Assembly: GCF_002835935.1 (NCBI RefSeq)
Contig: NZ_PJCF01000003.1
Span: 124,001-188,000, forward strand
Reading direction: 5' to 3'
Length of the DNA stretch: 64,000 bases
Source of the DNA: Paraglaciecola sp. MB-3u-78
GTDB lineage: Bacteria; Pseudomonadota; Gammaproteobacteria; Enterobacterales; Alteromonadaceae
In this document: piece by piece, positions 39,261-49,658 of the stretch
How the letters are laid out: every line of letters starts with the position of its first letter
Position numbering within the stretch: the stretch's first letter is position 1
Made by a program: the position numbers and the translations under genes
The notes under the pieces: model-generated
Database searches by the model: none
Told to the model about the DNA's origin: nothing
Seen by the model: the letters and a program-made list of their open reading frames with translations, nothing else

Positions 39261-41027
39261 TTAATTAGTTCTCAATTCATCCGTTAGAATTTTAGGTGTT
39301 ACAAAAATGAGTAACTCGCGTTTTTCTAATATTTCTGATGTATTTTTGAAAAGATAACCCACAAAAGGTAAATCGCCTAAAAGGGGGACTTTTCGCACAT
39401 CGTTTGAAGAACTTTGCTGGAAAATGCCACCGAGTACTATGGTTTCGCCATTTTCAACCAACACCTGGGTGCTGATTTCTTGGGTGTCAATTGCAACTGC
39501 ATCACCTGTTGATGTTGATACAGTGTCGCCTCGGGTATCTTGAGTAACCACTAAATCCATGATAATTCGATTATCTGGGGTGATGTGTGGTGTGACTTTT
39601 AAACTTAATACCGCTTTTTTGAATTCAACTGATGTAGCACCACTAGACGTTGCTTCTACATACGGAATTTCTGTACCTTGTTCTATATAAGCTTCATGTT
39701 GGTTAGCTACCGTGATGCGAGGACTTGCAATGACTTCACCTTTGTTTTCAGACTCAAGGGCGGATAACTCCAAATCAATGATAGTACCGTCTAATAGACG
39801 AGCGATTTGTATACCAATTCTCCCAGCTGGACTTTGCACGGGTAATGCCACATTGAGCCTGTCTGTTATGGAAGGAACAACACCGCTGGCGATAGAATCA
39901 GCACCCGTCAATGAACCTGATACGGCACCATTATTTATGGTATCGCTCAATCCCCACTGTACGCCAAATGATTCACTGGCATTATCTCTTACGGTTACCA
40001 TGCGAGATTCAATCAATACCTGTTTAATCGGAATGTCCAAGGCATCGACTAGGATTTTGGCCTCATCGATTGATGTTTGCGTATCTCGAAGTAAAAGTGT
40101 GTTGGTTCTTTCATCCACTGCAACACTGCCTCTGGGTGTTAAAATGCTATTTTCTGTACCTTTGAGGATTATTGCGAGGTCTTGGGCTTTAGCATAATTG
40201 ATTTGCACATTTGTTGACACTAAAGGGGCGAGTTCAGCTACTTGTTGTTTGGATTGCAGTTGCTGCGTTTCACGAGCAGTGAGCTCTTCAGTGGGCGCAA
40301 TAAGTAAAATGTTTCCTTCAAGCCTTTTGTCTAATCCTTTAATTTTTAAGATCATGTCTAAAGCCTGATCCCAAGGTACACCAGATAAACTAATAGTCAC
40401 GTTGCCCGTCACAGTATCCGTTGTGACCAAATTAAAACCGTTAACCTGGGCAATAATTTGTAATACTTGGCGAACGGGTACGTCTTGAAAATCCAGGGAA
40501 ATAGGTTCCCCGGCAAAATTATTTTGCTGGTCATCCACAGGAGCATCTTTCAGACGTTTTTCGATTTCTATACTTAAACTATTAGCATTTTTTTGATGAC
40601 GAAAGGTGATTTTGTCCTGCAGTGAAAACTCAACTCTGGTTTGTTCTTCATCTTGGAAAGTTTCAATGGCATTGACCGGTGTGGCAAAATCTACTACATC
40701 GAGTTTAAACAATTGTTCGTCAGCCAGTTTTGTTCTGGGTAAAACCAAGCTTAAGGTTTTGCCTCTTTCACTCAACTGTAGCTGAAAGTTTTTATTACTA
40801 AACATCATTATCGCTTTTGCGCCACCACTGGGTAAACGCGAAAACTGCACATCTAACAATTCAGTGCGAAAAACGCTGTTGACCTGAGGATCGACGTCAA
40901 CCAGCACAACAGCTTCTTCTTGACTTAACGCTTTAAATGTCAATAGGCTAAAAGCTAACGCAAGTAACCAATACCAAGTCGGATTAGTTCGATTAAGTTT
41001 TTTGTTAAAAATAAAACGCTCAGACAT
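39261..41027 (-). CDS. pilQ: PilQ, type IV pilus secretin
   Basis: PilQ forms the outer-membrane secretin ring through which the pilus passes. I start at the ATG at 41027, with ribosome binding site AGGAG, giving 588 residues and a signal peptide ending at about residue 34 (LLTFKALS). The frame is open 82 codons further upstream, but that stretch lies inside pilP. The protein has an AMIN domain (about 35-140) and STN and N0/N1 secretin domains (about 180-330). The secretin core carries the signature VPLLGDLPFVGYLFKNTS near the C-terminus. It overlaps pilP by eight bases. Confidence 0.95.
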   Translation of the reverse strand: MSERFIFNKKLNRTNPTWYWLLALAFSLLTFKALSQEEAVVLVDVDPQVNSVFRTELLDVQFSRLPSGGAKAIMMFSNKNFQLQLSERGKTLSLVLPRTKLADEQLFKLDVVDFATPVNAIETFQDEEQTRVEFSLQDKITFRHQKNANSLSIEIEKRLKDAPVDDQQNNFAGEPISLDFQDVPVRQVLQIIAQVNGFNLVTTDTVTGNVTISLSGVPWDQALDMILKIKGLDKRLEGNILLIAPTEELTARETQQLQSKQQVAELAPLVSTNVQINYAKAQDLAIILKGTENSILTPRGSVAVDERTNTLLLRDTQTSIDEAKILVDALDIPIKQVLIESRMVTVRDNASESFGVQWGLSDTINNGAVSGSLTGADSIASGVVPSITDRLNVALPVQSPAGRIGIQIARLLDGTIIDLELSALESENKGEVIASPRITVANQHEAYIEQGTEIPYVEATSSGATSVEFKKAVLSLKVTPHITPDNRIIMDLVVTQDTRGDTVSTSTGDAVAIDTQEISTQVLVENGETIVLGGIFQQSSSNDVRKVPLLGDLPFVGYLFKNTSEILEKRELLIFVTPKILTDELRTN

Positions 41028-41559
41028 TATTTTCTCCTGCCTTCGAAAGCATGGTGAGTGTGGCTTGCTTTTTCTGCCAGCAGCCAGCACCATCGGGCAG
41101 CATTTCAGTAAAAGAAACTGTGCCATTTTGAATAGAATCGATTTTCCCAAAAAACAATCCGAGGTAATCGCCAATTGTCGCTTTAAATAAACTTCCTGTA
41201 TTAGACTGAATAAGCGCCCATTTTTTACCATTGGATTGAAACACACCAGTAACAGATAACGCATCGATACCAAATTTTTCTAAAGGTTGTTTGCTACGGT
41301 TAAAATCGGGCTGTGCACAATTTGGTTGTGCGGCTACGCTTATTTCGACACCTGCTCCTGTATTTCTTGGACGTTGAAATGGGCTGCGCAAGGTGTCAGC
41401 AGAGTAAATAAAAGTAGGCTTGCTATTAAATTCTGGATAAGGCTCAATATTAACAGTAGTTGTTTGTTTTGTTTCAGCAATAAATACCTGTAAATCGTCA
41501 ACCTTGGCTTCACAGCCACTTAACAGTGCTGTGGCCAACACAATTTTAATATGCTTCAT
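41020..41559 (-). CDS. pilP: PilP, type IV pilus assembly lipoprotein
   Basis: PilP is an inner-membrane lipoprotein of the pilus alignment complex that connects PilN/PilO to PilQ. The 179-residue product has a lipobox, LLSGC, with Cys16 as lipidation site. The PilP beta domain with YSADTLRSPFQRP, LEKFGIDALSVTG and FKATIGDYLG is recognisable. It overlaps pilQ by eight bases and pilO by four, fitting tight translational coupling through pilMNOPQ. Confidence 0.94.
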   Translation of the reverse strand: MKHIKIVLATALLSGCEAKVDDLQVFIAETKQTTTVNIEPYPEFNSKPTFIYSADTLRSPFQRPRNTGAGVEISVAAQPNCAQPDFNRSKQPLEKFGIDALSVTGVFQSNGKKWALIQSNTGSLFKATIGDYLGLFFGKIDSIQNGTVSFTEMLPDGAGCWQKKQATLTMLSKAGENNV

Positions 41560-42173
41560 TGTGTTTTTCCCAATGTCGTTGTGTCTTGTCCACTTGACGT
41601 TCTGTACGTTTTTGCCTGTACCCTGAGCTTAAGCGTATTGCCTTCCTGGGTGACTTCAAAATCATGCACCGTGACAATGCGCGGCAATCCCGCTATCTCT
41701 GAGGCAAATTGTCCAAAGTTGTGATATCCACCAAACACTTCCATTTCAATAGGCAACTCTGAATAAAATTCTTTTGGAATTTCTCTTTGCCAATTCAATA
41801 ATCTAAAAGTGAGTCCTGCTGAGGTGCCTACTAACGTGATGTCATCCAATAATCCGGGGGTTTCATTGCTCGTAGGTAGTGATTTTAACATTGATGAAAA
41901 ATCGGTTTTCAATCGGCCTAATTGTTCCTGGTAGGCTTCTAAGTTTACCGCAATGCGATATTTTCCTTGATAGACTTGTTTTAACTTTATCTCTTTATTT
42001 TGTGCCACTTCAAGTATGGGTAGTTTATCTTTCACTAAAAAATAATACCCACCTACTAAGCCAATAATTATGACAAACATTGCGACTAAAGATTTAACTT
42101 CAAAGGGCCAAGTAGCCACTTGCTCGAAATCTAAATCATTGATCTCTTTTAACTTATTAATATCAAATTTCAT
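41556..42173 (-). CDS. pilO: PilO, type IV pilus inner-membrane protein
   Basis: PilO pairs with PilN to form the inner-membrane scaffold of the pilus machine. The 205-residue protein has a cytoplasmic N-terminus of about 28 residues, one transmembrane helix (about 30-47) and a coiled coil (about 55-95). A ferredoxin-like periplasmic domain follows, with ELPIEMEVFGGYHNFGQF typical of PilO. It overlaps pilN and pilP by four bases each. Confidence 0.94.
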   Translation of the reverse strand: MKFDINKLKEINDLDFEQVATWPFEVKSLVAMFVIIIGLVGGYYFLVKDKLPILEVAQNKEIKLKQVYQGKYRIAVNLEAYQEQLGRLKTDFSSMLKSLPTSNETPGLLDDITLVGTSAGLTFRLLNWQREIPKEFYSELPIEMEVFGGYHNFGQFASEIAGLPRIVTVHDFEVTQEGNTLKLRVQAKTYRTSSGQDTTTLGKTQ

Positions 42174-42754
42174 TTGCTTGGCTCCTCGGTAATGACTGAG
42201 AAATCCGGCGCAACACTAGGATTAATAGTAAAAGTGAGCTTAAAATCACTGACCGCTTCTAAGGCCGATGTATCCGCTTTGATTGAAGATAATTCGCCAC
42301 TACTAAATACAGTTGATTCTTGTAGCTGACGCATGAAATCTGCCAACCTGTTGTTGGATTCGCTGACTCCCAATATTTCAATCAGATTGCCTTGGCGAGA
42401 AAAACTGCGAAAGGATAAACCATGTGGAACCAGTCGAACTAACTCATCTAAAACGATTGGCACGGCGTTTCTGCTTGATTCAAGTTGCTCAATCAAGGCC
42501 ATTCTTTGTTCAATCGCTTCCTTGTCTTTTTTGATGTTTTTAATTTGTTCAATTTGTTGATCTAACAAGGCTGTTTGTTGCTCAACAAAATTGTTTCGAT
42601 AATTTTGGTTATCTGTCATTTTTTCTAACACATTACCGGCAGCAAACATTAAACCAATTGCACTAAGTGCCAGCACCGTAAGTAAGGTCAGGTAATTCTT
42701 CTTATGTTCAACCCTGCGGCCTTCGCGCCAAGGCAGTAAATTTATATGTGCCAT
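42170..42754 (-). CDS. pilN: PilN, type IV pilus inner-membrane protein
   Basis: PilN is the partner of PilO and docks to cytoplasmic PilM through its N-terminal motif, which reads INLLPWREGRR (residues 4-14), the conserved docking peptide. The 194-residue protein has a transmembrane helix at about 24-42, a coiled coil (about 50-85) and a periplasmic domain with FRSFSRQGNLIEILGVSESN. It overlaps pilM by 13 bases and pilO by four. Confidence 0.95.
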   Translation of the reverse strand: MAHINLLPWREGRRVEHKKNYLTLLTVLALSAIGLMFAAGNVLEKMTDNQNYRNNFVEQQTALLDQQIEQIKNIKKDKEAIEQRMALIEQLESSRNAVPIVLDELVRLVPHGLSFRSFSRQGNLIEILGVSESNNRLADFMRQLQESTVFSSGELSSIKADTSALEAVSDFKLTFTINPSVAPDFSVITEEPSK

Positions 42755-43806
42755 GGTTGAAAGCTCCTACTGGCTAAACCTGCAGCAATGATAAGTTGTC
42801 CAGAGATCTGTTCTAAATCTCCTTGATTAATGTTTTCTGCTATTGTCATGTCAGTAAATGGGTTGAAACATAGTACCTCAATACCTAAATCAGCGGTCAA
42901 GTCTTCAGGTAAAGTTGTCAGATGTCCACCGCCTCCACAAATCAGCAAAGTACTAGGTCGAGCTTCGCCAGAAGCACTGATGTAAACTTGCAATGCTCGG
43001 TTAATATTTTGTTGCAGGTTGGCTAAAAACATAGGGTAAGCGTCTTGTTTCCATGTTTCTGGTAAGGTGCCATCTGTCAATTGTTGTTCAATTTGAGATC
43101 GTTCTTGGCTGTAGAGCATAGTGAGGTCTTGGATCAATGCGTCCATCCCAAAGTTGTGGTCTTTGGTATAAATAACCTTTCCATTTTTTACTGCACACAT
43201 TTGTAAATGACTGGCTCCAATATTGATACAACATACCGTTTCGTCTTCTTTGTGGGGATAGAAGGATGCAACCGCTGCCCCTAAGGCGTAACTTTCAACA
43301 TCAACAATTTTGGCTTCGTAACCCACTTCACCTAATAAGGTGATCCTGCGGTCAACTAATTCTTTATGAACAGCACTTAATAATACTTCAACTTTATTAT
43401 TTGTGGTTTGGGTGTCACTTATCTCTTCGAAGTCAATGTATACCTCGTTCAGAGGATAAGGAATCAAACTATCAGCCTCCAATTCAATTTGGCTTTCAAG
43501 TTCATGATCGGTCTGCCCCGGATCCATGTACACAATCTTATTCAGCACGGTTGAGCCTGATACTGCTATGGCAACTAATTTGTTTTTACTTTTTAAGGCA
43601 AGCTTTACTTTCTTAAGCGCATGGCTGACTGCTTCGAAATCCTTAATTTCACGCTCTGCAAAAGCATTGCCAAGAATGGGCTCGCAAGCATAGGCTTGCA
43701 AGTTAAATTGTTTACCTGACTTTTCAAGTACCACGGCTTTAATAAACCGAGTTCCTATATCAAGGCCAATCATTTTTTGTACTTTAGGACCAAATAATTT
43801 TTTCAA
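42742..43806 (-). CDS. pilM: PilM, actin-like type IV pilus assembly ATPase
   Basis: PilM is a cytoplasmic actin-fold protein that binds the PilN N-terminus. The 354-residue product begins with an N-terminal motif MIGLDIGTRFIKAVVLE. The nucleotide-binding phosphate loops follow, including CINIGASHLQMCAV and LICGGGGHLTTL, and a C-terminal FNPF segment conserved in the family. It opens the operon. It is divergent from mrcA across 117 bases, the arrangement seen in most gammaproteobacteria. Confidence 0.95.
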   Translation of the reverse strand: MKKLFGPKVQKMIGLDIGTRFIKAVVLEKSGKQFNLQAYACEPILGNAFAEREIKDFEAVSHALKKVKLALKSKNKLVAIAVSGSTVLNKIVYMDPGQTDHELESQIELEADSLIPYPLNEVYIDFEEISDTQTTNNKVEVLLSAVHKELVDRRITLLGEVGYEAKIVDVESYALGAAVASFYPHKEDETVCCINIGASHLQMCAVKNGKVIYTKDHNFGMDALIQDLTMLYSQERSQIEQQLTDGTLPETWKQDAYPMFLANLQQNINRALQVYISASGEARPSTLLICGGGGHLTTLPEDLTADLGIEVLCFNPFTDMTIAENINQGDLEQISGQLIIAAGLASRSFQPWHI

Positions 43807-43923
43807 TTGTTAGACATCCGATTGAATGAGAATAAATCCACGCCAGCATTATTACGTAATTTTTTGTGTTTTATGGTTCTAATAACTGTACATAGGTATA
43901 AAATGTAGATCATTTATTAGAAA

Positions 43924-46578
43924 TTGCCTTGGTATTATCTATCCGTGAAGTTACTTAAACCCGCATTAATAGTCATTTCTGTCACATTTGTAGTTGGTAT
44001 TGCTACCTTATTAGGTACCTATTTTTATATCAAATCTGACTTACCTAGTGTCGACGTCCTTAAAGATGTTCGATTGCAAACGCCTATGCGCATTTTTACC
44101 CAAGATGGTAAACTTATCTCCCAATATGGGGTGAAACGCCGTATACCTGTTACCCTTGAGCAAATCCCGGAACAGTTAATACAAGCTGTTATCGCCACTG
44201 AAGATAGCAGATTTTATGAACACCCAGGTATAGATCCTATCGGCATGATGCGCGCATTAGTTAATTTAGTCGTTACCGGCGAAAAAGGGCAGGGTGGAAG
44301 TACCCTGACTATGCAAATGGCGCGAGATTTTTTCCTGACCCGAGAAAAGAAATATATCCGCAAAATACGTGAAATTATTTTAGCGTGGCATATGGAGCAA
44401 TTATTAAGCAAACAAGAAATTTTAGAGTTGTATTTAAATAAAGTAGAACTGGGCCACCGAGCCTTTGGCTTTGGTGCTGCAGCACAAGTCTATTATGGCA
44501 AGTCACTTAATGAACTGACATTAGCTCAAATTGCCACTATTGCAGGGTTACCTCAAGCGCCGTCAGTACTCAATCCTATTAGTCGCCCAGATCGTTCAGT
44601 GGTCAGAAGACGCATCGTTTTGCTACGTATGTTGGATGAAGAATACATCAATAAAGAGCAATTTGAGGAAGCTGTAAACGCGCCTGTCACCGCACAAAAA
44701 TATGGCGCCGAAATAAATTTAGATGCGCCCTACTTAGCCGATATTATTTATAGCGAAATGATTGCACTGTATGGCAAAGATGAGGCGGAAACTGGCGGCT
44801 ATCAAATTTATTCGACTGTTACATCTGATTTGCAAGCGGCGGCACAACTAGCTGTGCGCAGAAATTTACATGATTACGATGAACGTCATGGATATCATGG
44901 GGTAGTTAAACAACTTTGGTCATCCAATCTATCTGATGATAAAAATGAGCAACTTTCAGAGTCTGAAAAATCTGAACCCAATAGCTCAGACCCGTGGCCT
45001 GAAGAAAAAATGTTAACTTACCTGCAAGATGTACAAACCTTCGAATCAATGCATCCAGCCATTGTTGTTAAAGTGAATGAAAAAGACATCGTTATTTTCA
45101 ACCAAAAAGAGAAATACAATATTATTGATTGGGATGGCTTAGATTGGGCGAGACCATTTATTAATGACACAAAACAAGGGCCCGCACCCAAAATAGCCAG
45201 CGACATACTACAAGCTGGAGCACTGATTTTAATCCGTCAAAGAGAAGACGATTCGCATTGGCAACTTACTCAATACCCGCAAGCGAGTGGTGCTCTTATT
45301 GCTCTGGATCCTAAAAATGGTGCGGCGCAAGCTGTGGTGGGTGGATATAGTTTTTATCAAAGTCAATTTAACCGTGCAACGCAAGCCAAAAGGCAAGTCG
45401 GCTCAAACATCAAACCTTTTATTTATTCAGCTGCACTAGAACATGGATACACTTTGGCAAGCGTGATAAACGACGCACCCATCACGCAATGGCAATCTGG
45501 TTCAGGAAACGCATGGCGTCCAGAAAATTCTCCTGCAGAATATGATGGGCCGATCCGTATGCGTGTGGCGTTAACTAAATCAAAAAATGTTGTGTCTGTG
45601 CGTTTGTTAAGGGCTGTAGGACTGGATAATGTTGCAGAACATCTTACCCATTTTGGTTTTAGTAAAAATGATATCCCTTTAGATGAGACCTTATCTTTAG
45701 GTTCTGGATCACATACACCACTAGAGGTGGCGACAGCCATGGCGGTCATTGCCAATGGCGGGTTTTTAATTCAACCTCATTTTATCCAACGCATTGAAAA
45801 CGAGATGGGTGACATATTGTGGAAAGCGAATCCAAAAAACGCTTGTGATCCTTGTGTCCCCGCAACCCAGACAAACCAAAGCAATGCCGAGCTTGAAGAT
45901 ATTGAAGCACTTCTAGCCGCAGAGTTTGGTGTTACACCACAGGTTGATGAGCCCGTCAAAAATATTCTCTCTGCACCTAGAGTCATCAGTGCAGAAAATG
46001 CATTTTTAGTTGCAGAAATGATGCGTTCTGCGGTGCAAATTAATGGGAGTTGGGATAATCGTGGCACTGGGTGGCGTGCAGCAGTGTTGATGAACCGTCG
46101 TAGTGACATCGCCGGTAAAACAGGGACCACCAACGATGTTCGTGATACTTGGTTTAGTGGGTTTACACCAGACTTAGTGACCACTACATGGGTGGGGTTT
46201 GATGATAACAATCGGCGTTTGGGACGCAGTATGCCGAATCAAAATTTGATTAATAAAAACCCGAAAACCTATAATTATATAGGTAATGCATTAGTAGGCA
46301 GTGAATCCGGGGCCCATGCCGCACAACCCGCGTGGATAAGGTTTATGCAACATGGATTAGCGGGTAAACCTGAGCATTTGTTACCTATGCCTACAGATTT
46401 GCTTACAGTGCGTATCGATAAAGGCACAGGTAAACTGACTAATAGAACAGATAAGACATCTATGTTTGAATACTTTACTCAAGGTACTGAGCCTCAAACT
46501 TTTGTTGCCGATGCACAAATTATCGAACCTTCTGAGCAAGGTGAACAAAGTAAAAACCAGATTGAAGATATATTTTAA
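43924..46578 (+). CDS. mrcA: PBP1a, bifunctional peptidoglycan synthase
   Basis: MrcA (PonA) polymerises and crosslinks peptidoglycan. The protein has up to 884 residues, with an N-terminal membrane helix. The glycosyltransferase domain has EDSRFYEHPG and GGSTLTMQMARDFFL. An OB-fold insert follows, then the transpeptidase domain with SNIK (catalytic Ser), SKN and KTGT. The coding frame opens with TTG at 43924, and a GTG at 43945 gives VKLLKPALIV, which aligns better with E. coli MKFVKYFLIL. I therefore consider 43945 the likelier start. Neither has a strong ribosome binding site. A low-complexity acidic stretch (about 335-355) interrupts the OB region. Confidence 0.94.
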   Translation: MPWYYLSVKLLKPALIVISVTFVVGIATLLGTYFYIKSDLPSVDVLKDVRLQTPMRIFTQDGKLISQYGVKRRIPVTLEQIPEQLIQAVIATEDSRFYEHPGIDPIGMMRALVNLVVTGEKGQGGSTLTMQMARDFFLTREKKYIRKIREIILAWHMEQLLSKQEILELYLNKVELGHRAFGFGAAAQVYYGKSLNELTLAQIATIAGLPQAPSVLNPISRPDRSVVRRRIVLLRMLDEEYINKEQFEEAVNAPVTAQKYGAEINLDAPYLADIIYSEMIALYGKDEAETGGYQIYSTVTSDLQAAAQLAVRRNLHDYDERHGYHGVVKQLWSSNLSDDKNEQLSESEKSEPNSSDPWPEEKMLTYLQDVQTFESMHPAIVVKVNEKDIVIFNQKEKYNIIDWDGLDWARPFINDTKQGPAPKIASDILQAGALILIRQREDDSHWQLTQYPQASGALIALDPKNGAAQAVVGGYSFYQSQFNRATQAKRQVGSNIKPFIYSAALEHGYTLASVINDAPITQWQSGSGNAWRPENSPAEYDGPIRMRVALTKSKNVVSVRLLRAVGLDNVAEHLTHFGFSKNDIPLDETLSLGSGSHTPLEVATAMAVIANGGFLIQPHFIQRIENEMGDILWKANPKNACDPCVPATQTNQSNAELEDIEALLAAEFGVTPQVDEPVKNILSAPRVISAENAFLVAEMMRSAVQINGSWDNRGTGWRAAVLMNRRSDIAGKTGTTNDVRDTWFSGFTPDLVTTTWVGFDDNNRRLGRSMPNQNLINKNPKTYNYIGNALVGSESGAHAAQPAWIRFMQHGLAGKPEHLLPMPTDLLTVRIDKGTGKLTNRTDKTSMFEYFTQGTEPQTFVADAQIIEPSEQGEQSKNQIEDIF

Positions 46579-46653
46579 AGTAACATGACGCCTTCACTGG
46601 CCGAAGTTGTCAGTGATAACTGAAATAATACGAACAAACAGGACAATACGTTA

Positions 46654-48348
46654 ATGGCAAATCCAGCAACAAAAAATGCGCTGTACATTCCTCATTCTGG
46701 CCCCTCATTATTAGAAACACCTTTACTTAATAAAGGTAGCGCATTTAGTTCTGATGAACGTATTACGTTCAATTTAACTGGCCTGATCCCGCCCCGGTAC
46801 GAGACCATCGAAGAGCAAGTAGAACGAGCTTATATGCAGTATTCCAGTTTTGCTGAGCCTATGAACAAACATATCTATTTGCGTGCCATTCAAGATAATA
46901 ACGAAACTTTATATTACCGATTAGTGAAAGATCATATCGACGAGATGATGCCGATTATCTATACCCCAACAGTGGGTGATGCCTGTGAGCAGTTTTCAGA
47001 CATTTACCGCAGTTCTCGTGGATTGTTTATCTCGTATTCTGAACGCCATCAAATGGATGATATTTTACGTAACGCCACCAAGCGTAAAGTGAAAGTCATA
47101 GTTGTGACCGATGGTGAACGCATCTTAGGTTTGGGCGACCAAGGGATTGGCGGTATGGGGATTCCCATAGGTAAGTTATCTTTGTACACAGCCTGTGGTG
47201 GTATTAGCCCTGCTTATACCTTGCCCGTGATGCTAGATGTAGGCACTAACAACGAAAAGTTGTTAGCCGATCCCATGTATATGGGCGCGCGCCACAAACG
47301 TATCGGTCAAGCAGAGTATGACGAGTTTGTTGATATGTTTATCCAGGCGATTAATCGCCGCTGGCCTGAAGCTATGCTGCAGTTTGAGGATTTTGCTCAG
47401 CCTAATGCGATGCCTTTACTCGAACGTTATCGAGACAAGATATGCTGCTTCAATGACGACATACAAGGCACAGCTGCAGTCGCAGTGGGTACAATATTAG
47501 CCGCTTGTAAAAGCAAAAACTCTAAATTGTCTGAACAAAAAGTGGCCTTTGTCGGTTCGGGGTCCGCTGGTTGTGGTATTGCAGAGCAAATTATTCAACA
47601 AATGTGCAGAGAAGGTATTTCAGATGCTCAAGCACGAGGCCAAGTATTTATGATCGACCGATTTGGCTTGCTTACAGAAGGCATGCAAGGTCTGCGAGAT
47701 TTCCAACAACGTCTTGTTCAATCAGAAGATGCAATTAAAGAATGGTCCTTTAGTGGAGAATTTGCATCATTATTGGATGTGGTTAATTGTGCACAGCCAG
47801 ATATTTTAATCGGTGTCTCTGGGCAGGCGGGTTTATTTACTGAACAAGTTATCCGTAGCATGAAAAAACATTGCGAATTGCCGATTATTTTTCCCTTAAG
47901 CAACCCCTCTAGGCAAGTTGAGGCAACACCCCAGCAGGTTATAGAATGGACCGATGGTAAGGTTATTGTTGCCACAGGTAGTCCTTTTAAACCAGTTGAA
48001 TATAAAGGCAAAACTTATCCAATAGCTCAATGTAATAATAGTTATATCTTTCCTGGTATAGGTTTAGGCGTTATCGTAGGCAAAGCCAGTTTGATCAGCG
48101 ACGAAATGTTAATGGCAGCCAGCACAGCGTTGGCAGAGGCTTCACCTCTTGCTGCAACGGGGCAAGGTGAGTTACTCCCAGCATTGGGTGAAATAGCTCA
48201 GCTAAGTAGAAAGATTGCCTTTGATGTAGCAAAAATAGCCATGCAGCAAAATCTGGCCTTGGAAGTGTCGGATGAAATACTAAAAGAACGTATCGAAAGT
48301 AACTTTTGGATGCCGGAGTACCGCCCTTACAAACGAGTCAGTATTTAA
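46654..48348 (+). CDS. maeA: MaeA, NAD-dependent malic enzyme
   Basis: MaeA (SfcA) oxidatively decarboxylates malate to pyruvate with NAD. The 564-residue protein is of the long type. It has [11 protein letters not shown] (malate site), [18 protein letters not shown] in substance (about 152-170), the metal-site FNDDIQGTA, and the dinucleotide fold [10 protein letters not shown]. The length matches E. coli MaeA (565). It lies 75 bases after mrcA and may use its own promoter. A hairpin follows 12 bases after the stop. Confidence 0.95.
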   Translation: MANPATKNALYIPHSGPSLLETPLLNKGSAFSSDERITFNLTGLIPPRYETIEEQVERAYMQYSSFAEPMNKHIYLRAIQDNNETLYYRLVKDHIDEMMPIIYTPTVGDACEQFSDIYRSSRGLFISYSERHQMDDILRNATKRKVKVIVVTDGERILGLGDQGIGGMGIPIGKLSLYTACGGISPAYTLPVMLDVGTNNEKLLADPMYMGARHKRIGQAEYDEFVDMFIQAINRRWPEAMLQFEDFAQPNAMPLLERYRDKICCFNDDIQGTAAVAVGTILAACKSKNSKLSEQKVAFVGSGSAGCGIAEQIIQQMCREGISDAQARGQVFMIDRFGLLTEGMQGLRDFQQRLVQSEDAIKEWSFSGEFASLLDVVNCAQPDILIGVSGQAGLFTEQVIRSMKKHCELPIIFPLSNPSRQVEATPQQVIEWTDGKVIVATGSPFKPVEYKGKTYPIAQCNNSYIFPGIGLGVIVGKASLISDEMLMAASTALAEASPLAATGQGELLPALGEIAQLSRKIAFDVAKIAMQQNLALEVSDEILKERIESNFWMPEYRPYKRVSI

Positions 48349-48360
48349 TTTAATTGAGTT

Positions 48361-48388
48361 AAAGAAACGTCCAATGGGGTGTTTCTTT
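48361..48388 (+). terminator. Terminator-like hairpin after maeA
   Basis: AAAGAAAC (48361-48368) and GTTTCTTT (48381-48388) pair across a 12-base loop, 12 bases after the maeA stop. The stem is AT-rich and the uridine run is short, so termination may be partial. Confidence 0.6.
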
Positions 48389-48603
48389 AGTCTGTATATT
48401 ACAGCTACTTATTTCCCAAGTATTTGGCCGAAAATTTCAGTTTATCTGTATCGCACGCAAATAGTGCGTTTTCCCTTTTTTAGTTAGTTGTTCTCATCGA
48501 AATATACCGATATGGCTGGTAACACTAGTAAAATGTCGAGAATTTCATGGGCATTAAAGTTGCTTAGCTGAATGTTACTTAATAATTTTTGAGCGATTTA
48601 AAC

Positions 48604-49611
48604 ATGCAATCCTTTATCGAAAAAATGCCTAAGGCTGAACTACATGTGCACCTTGAGGGTACACTTGAACCTGAGTTAAGTTTTGCGCTTGCCGCGAAAA
48701 ACGGTGTCGAATTAGCTTACAAAACGCCAGAGGCATTAGTCGCTGCCTACGACTTTTATGACTTGCCATCATTCTTAGCCATTTATTATGCAGGCATGAA
48801 TGTGCTGGTGGAAGAGGATGATTTCTATCAATTGACCTACGCATACTTGACCAAAGCCAGAAGCCAAGAAACCTTGTATGCAGAGTTGTTTTTCGACCCA
48901 CAAGCACACACTTCCAGAGGGGTCAGCTTTGATACCGTGATGATTGGTATTCATCAAGCTCAAGTTGATGCAGAAAAAAACTTGGGGATTAAAAGCCAAT
49001 TAATTATGTGCTTTTTGCGAGAGATGAGCGCTGAGTCTGCCATGCAACATTTAGCGTTAGCCAAGCCTTATCGCCATTGGTTAGTAGGGGTGGGACTTGA
49101 TTCTGATGAGAGAAATAACCCGCCAATAAAGTTTGCTGAAGTATTTGCCGAAGCAAAAGAAATGGGGTTAAAGCTGACTATGCATTGCGATGTCAATCAA
49201 CAAAATACCTTAGTGCATATCAAACAGTGCATTGATGATATTCAAGTTGATCGTATCGACCACGGTGTTAATTCGTTAGAAAGCGAAGCGTTGTGTGACC
49301 TAATCAAAGACAAAAAAATAGGACTTACCGTGTGTCCAGTATCCAATCAATTTGTGGTGCAGTCACTTACCTCAGATGAAATTCATCAAATGCTCAAAAA
49401 AGACATGTTAGTCACCATAAACTCGGACGACCCTGCTTATTTTAGGGCATATTTAAATGAGAACCTGATTGAGTTACAAAAAGAAGGTAAGTTTAATCAG
49501 AAGCAGATAGTGACCCTAGTCGGCAATGCCTTTAAAGTCGCTTGGTTAGACAATGCGACCCAAAACGGGTATTTGCAGCAATTACAACATTATGTAAGCC
49601 AATACACTTAA
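48604..49611 (+). CDS. Adenosine/adenine deaminase family protein with an altered active site
   Basis: A zinc amidohydrolase of 335 residues from the ATG at 48604; a TTG 15 bases upstream is a weaker start. It resembles bacterial adenine deaminases of the Pseudomonas PA0148 type (KAELHVHLEGTLEPEL, NSDDPAYF). Metal ligands His14, His16, His194 and Asp275 are present. The catalytic motif normally HAGE reads HCDV (194-197), so the usual proton-donor glutamate position holds Val. It may be a subfamily acting on a different purine or related base. Substrate is uncertain. It stands alone. Confidence 0.8.
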   Translation: MQSFIEKMPKAELHVHLEGTLEPELSFALAAKNGVELAYKTPEALVAAYDFYDLPSFLAIYYAGMNVLVEEDDFYQLTYAYLTKARSQETLYAELFFDPQAHTSRGVSFDTVMIGIHQAQVDAEKNLGIKSQLIMCFLREMSAESAMQHLALAKPYRHWLVGVGLDSDERNNPPIKFAEVFAEAKEMGLKLTMHCDVNQQNTLVHIKQCIDDIQVDRIDHGVNSLESEALCDLIKDKKIGLTVCPVSNQFVVQSLTSDEIHQMLKKDMLVTINSDDPAYFRAYLNENLIELQKEGKFNQKQIVTLVGNAFKVAWLDNATQNGYLQQLQHYVSQYT

Positions 49612-49658
49612 ACTATTTGTGGTTGGTTTTAGGATTATTTAGGTGGGTTTAAAAAAGA

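Noticed and set aside
39261-41273. Long form of PilQ starting at 41273
   Set aside because: The extra 82 codons lie within pilP, and the ATG at 41027 has a strong AGGAG site and a signal peptide.
48451-48476. PurR-like site (ACGCAA ... GCGTTTTC)
   Set aside because: The two halves are several bases too far apart for a PurR operator; it is as likely a small hairpin.
48480-48603. Possible purine riboswitch upstream of the deaminase (GATATGG at about 48510)
   Set aside because: The short match is not followed by the second stem or the conserved loop partners of the adenine riboswitch, and the region is too short to fold the full core.
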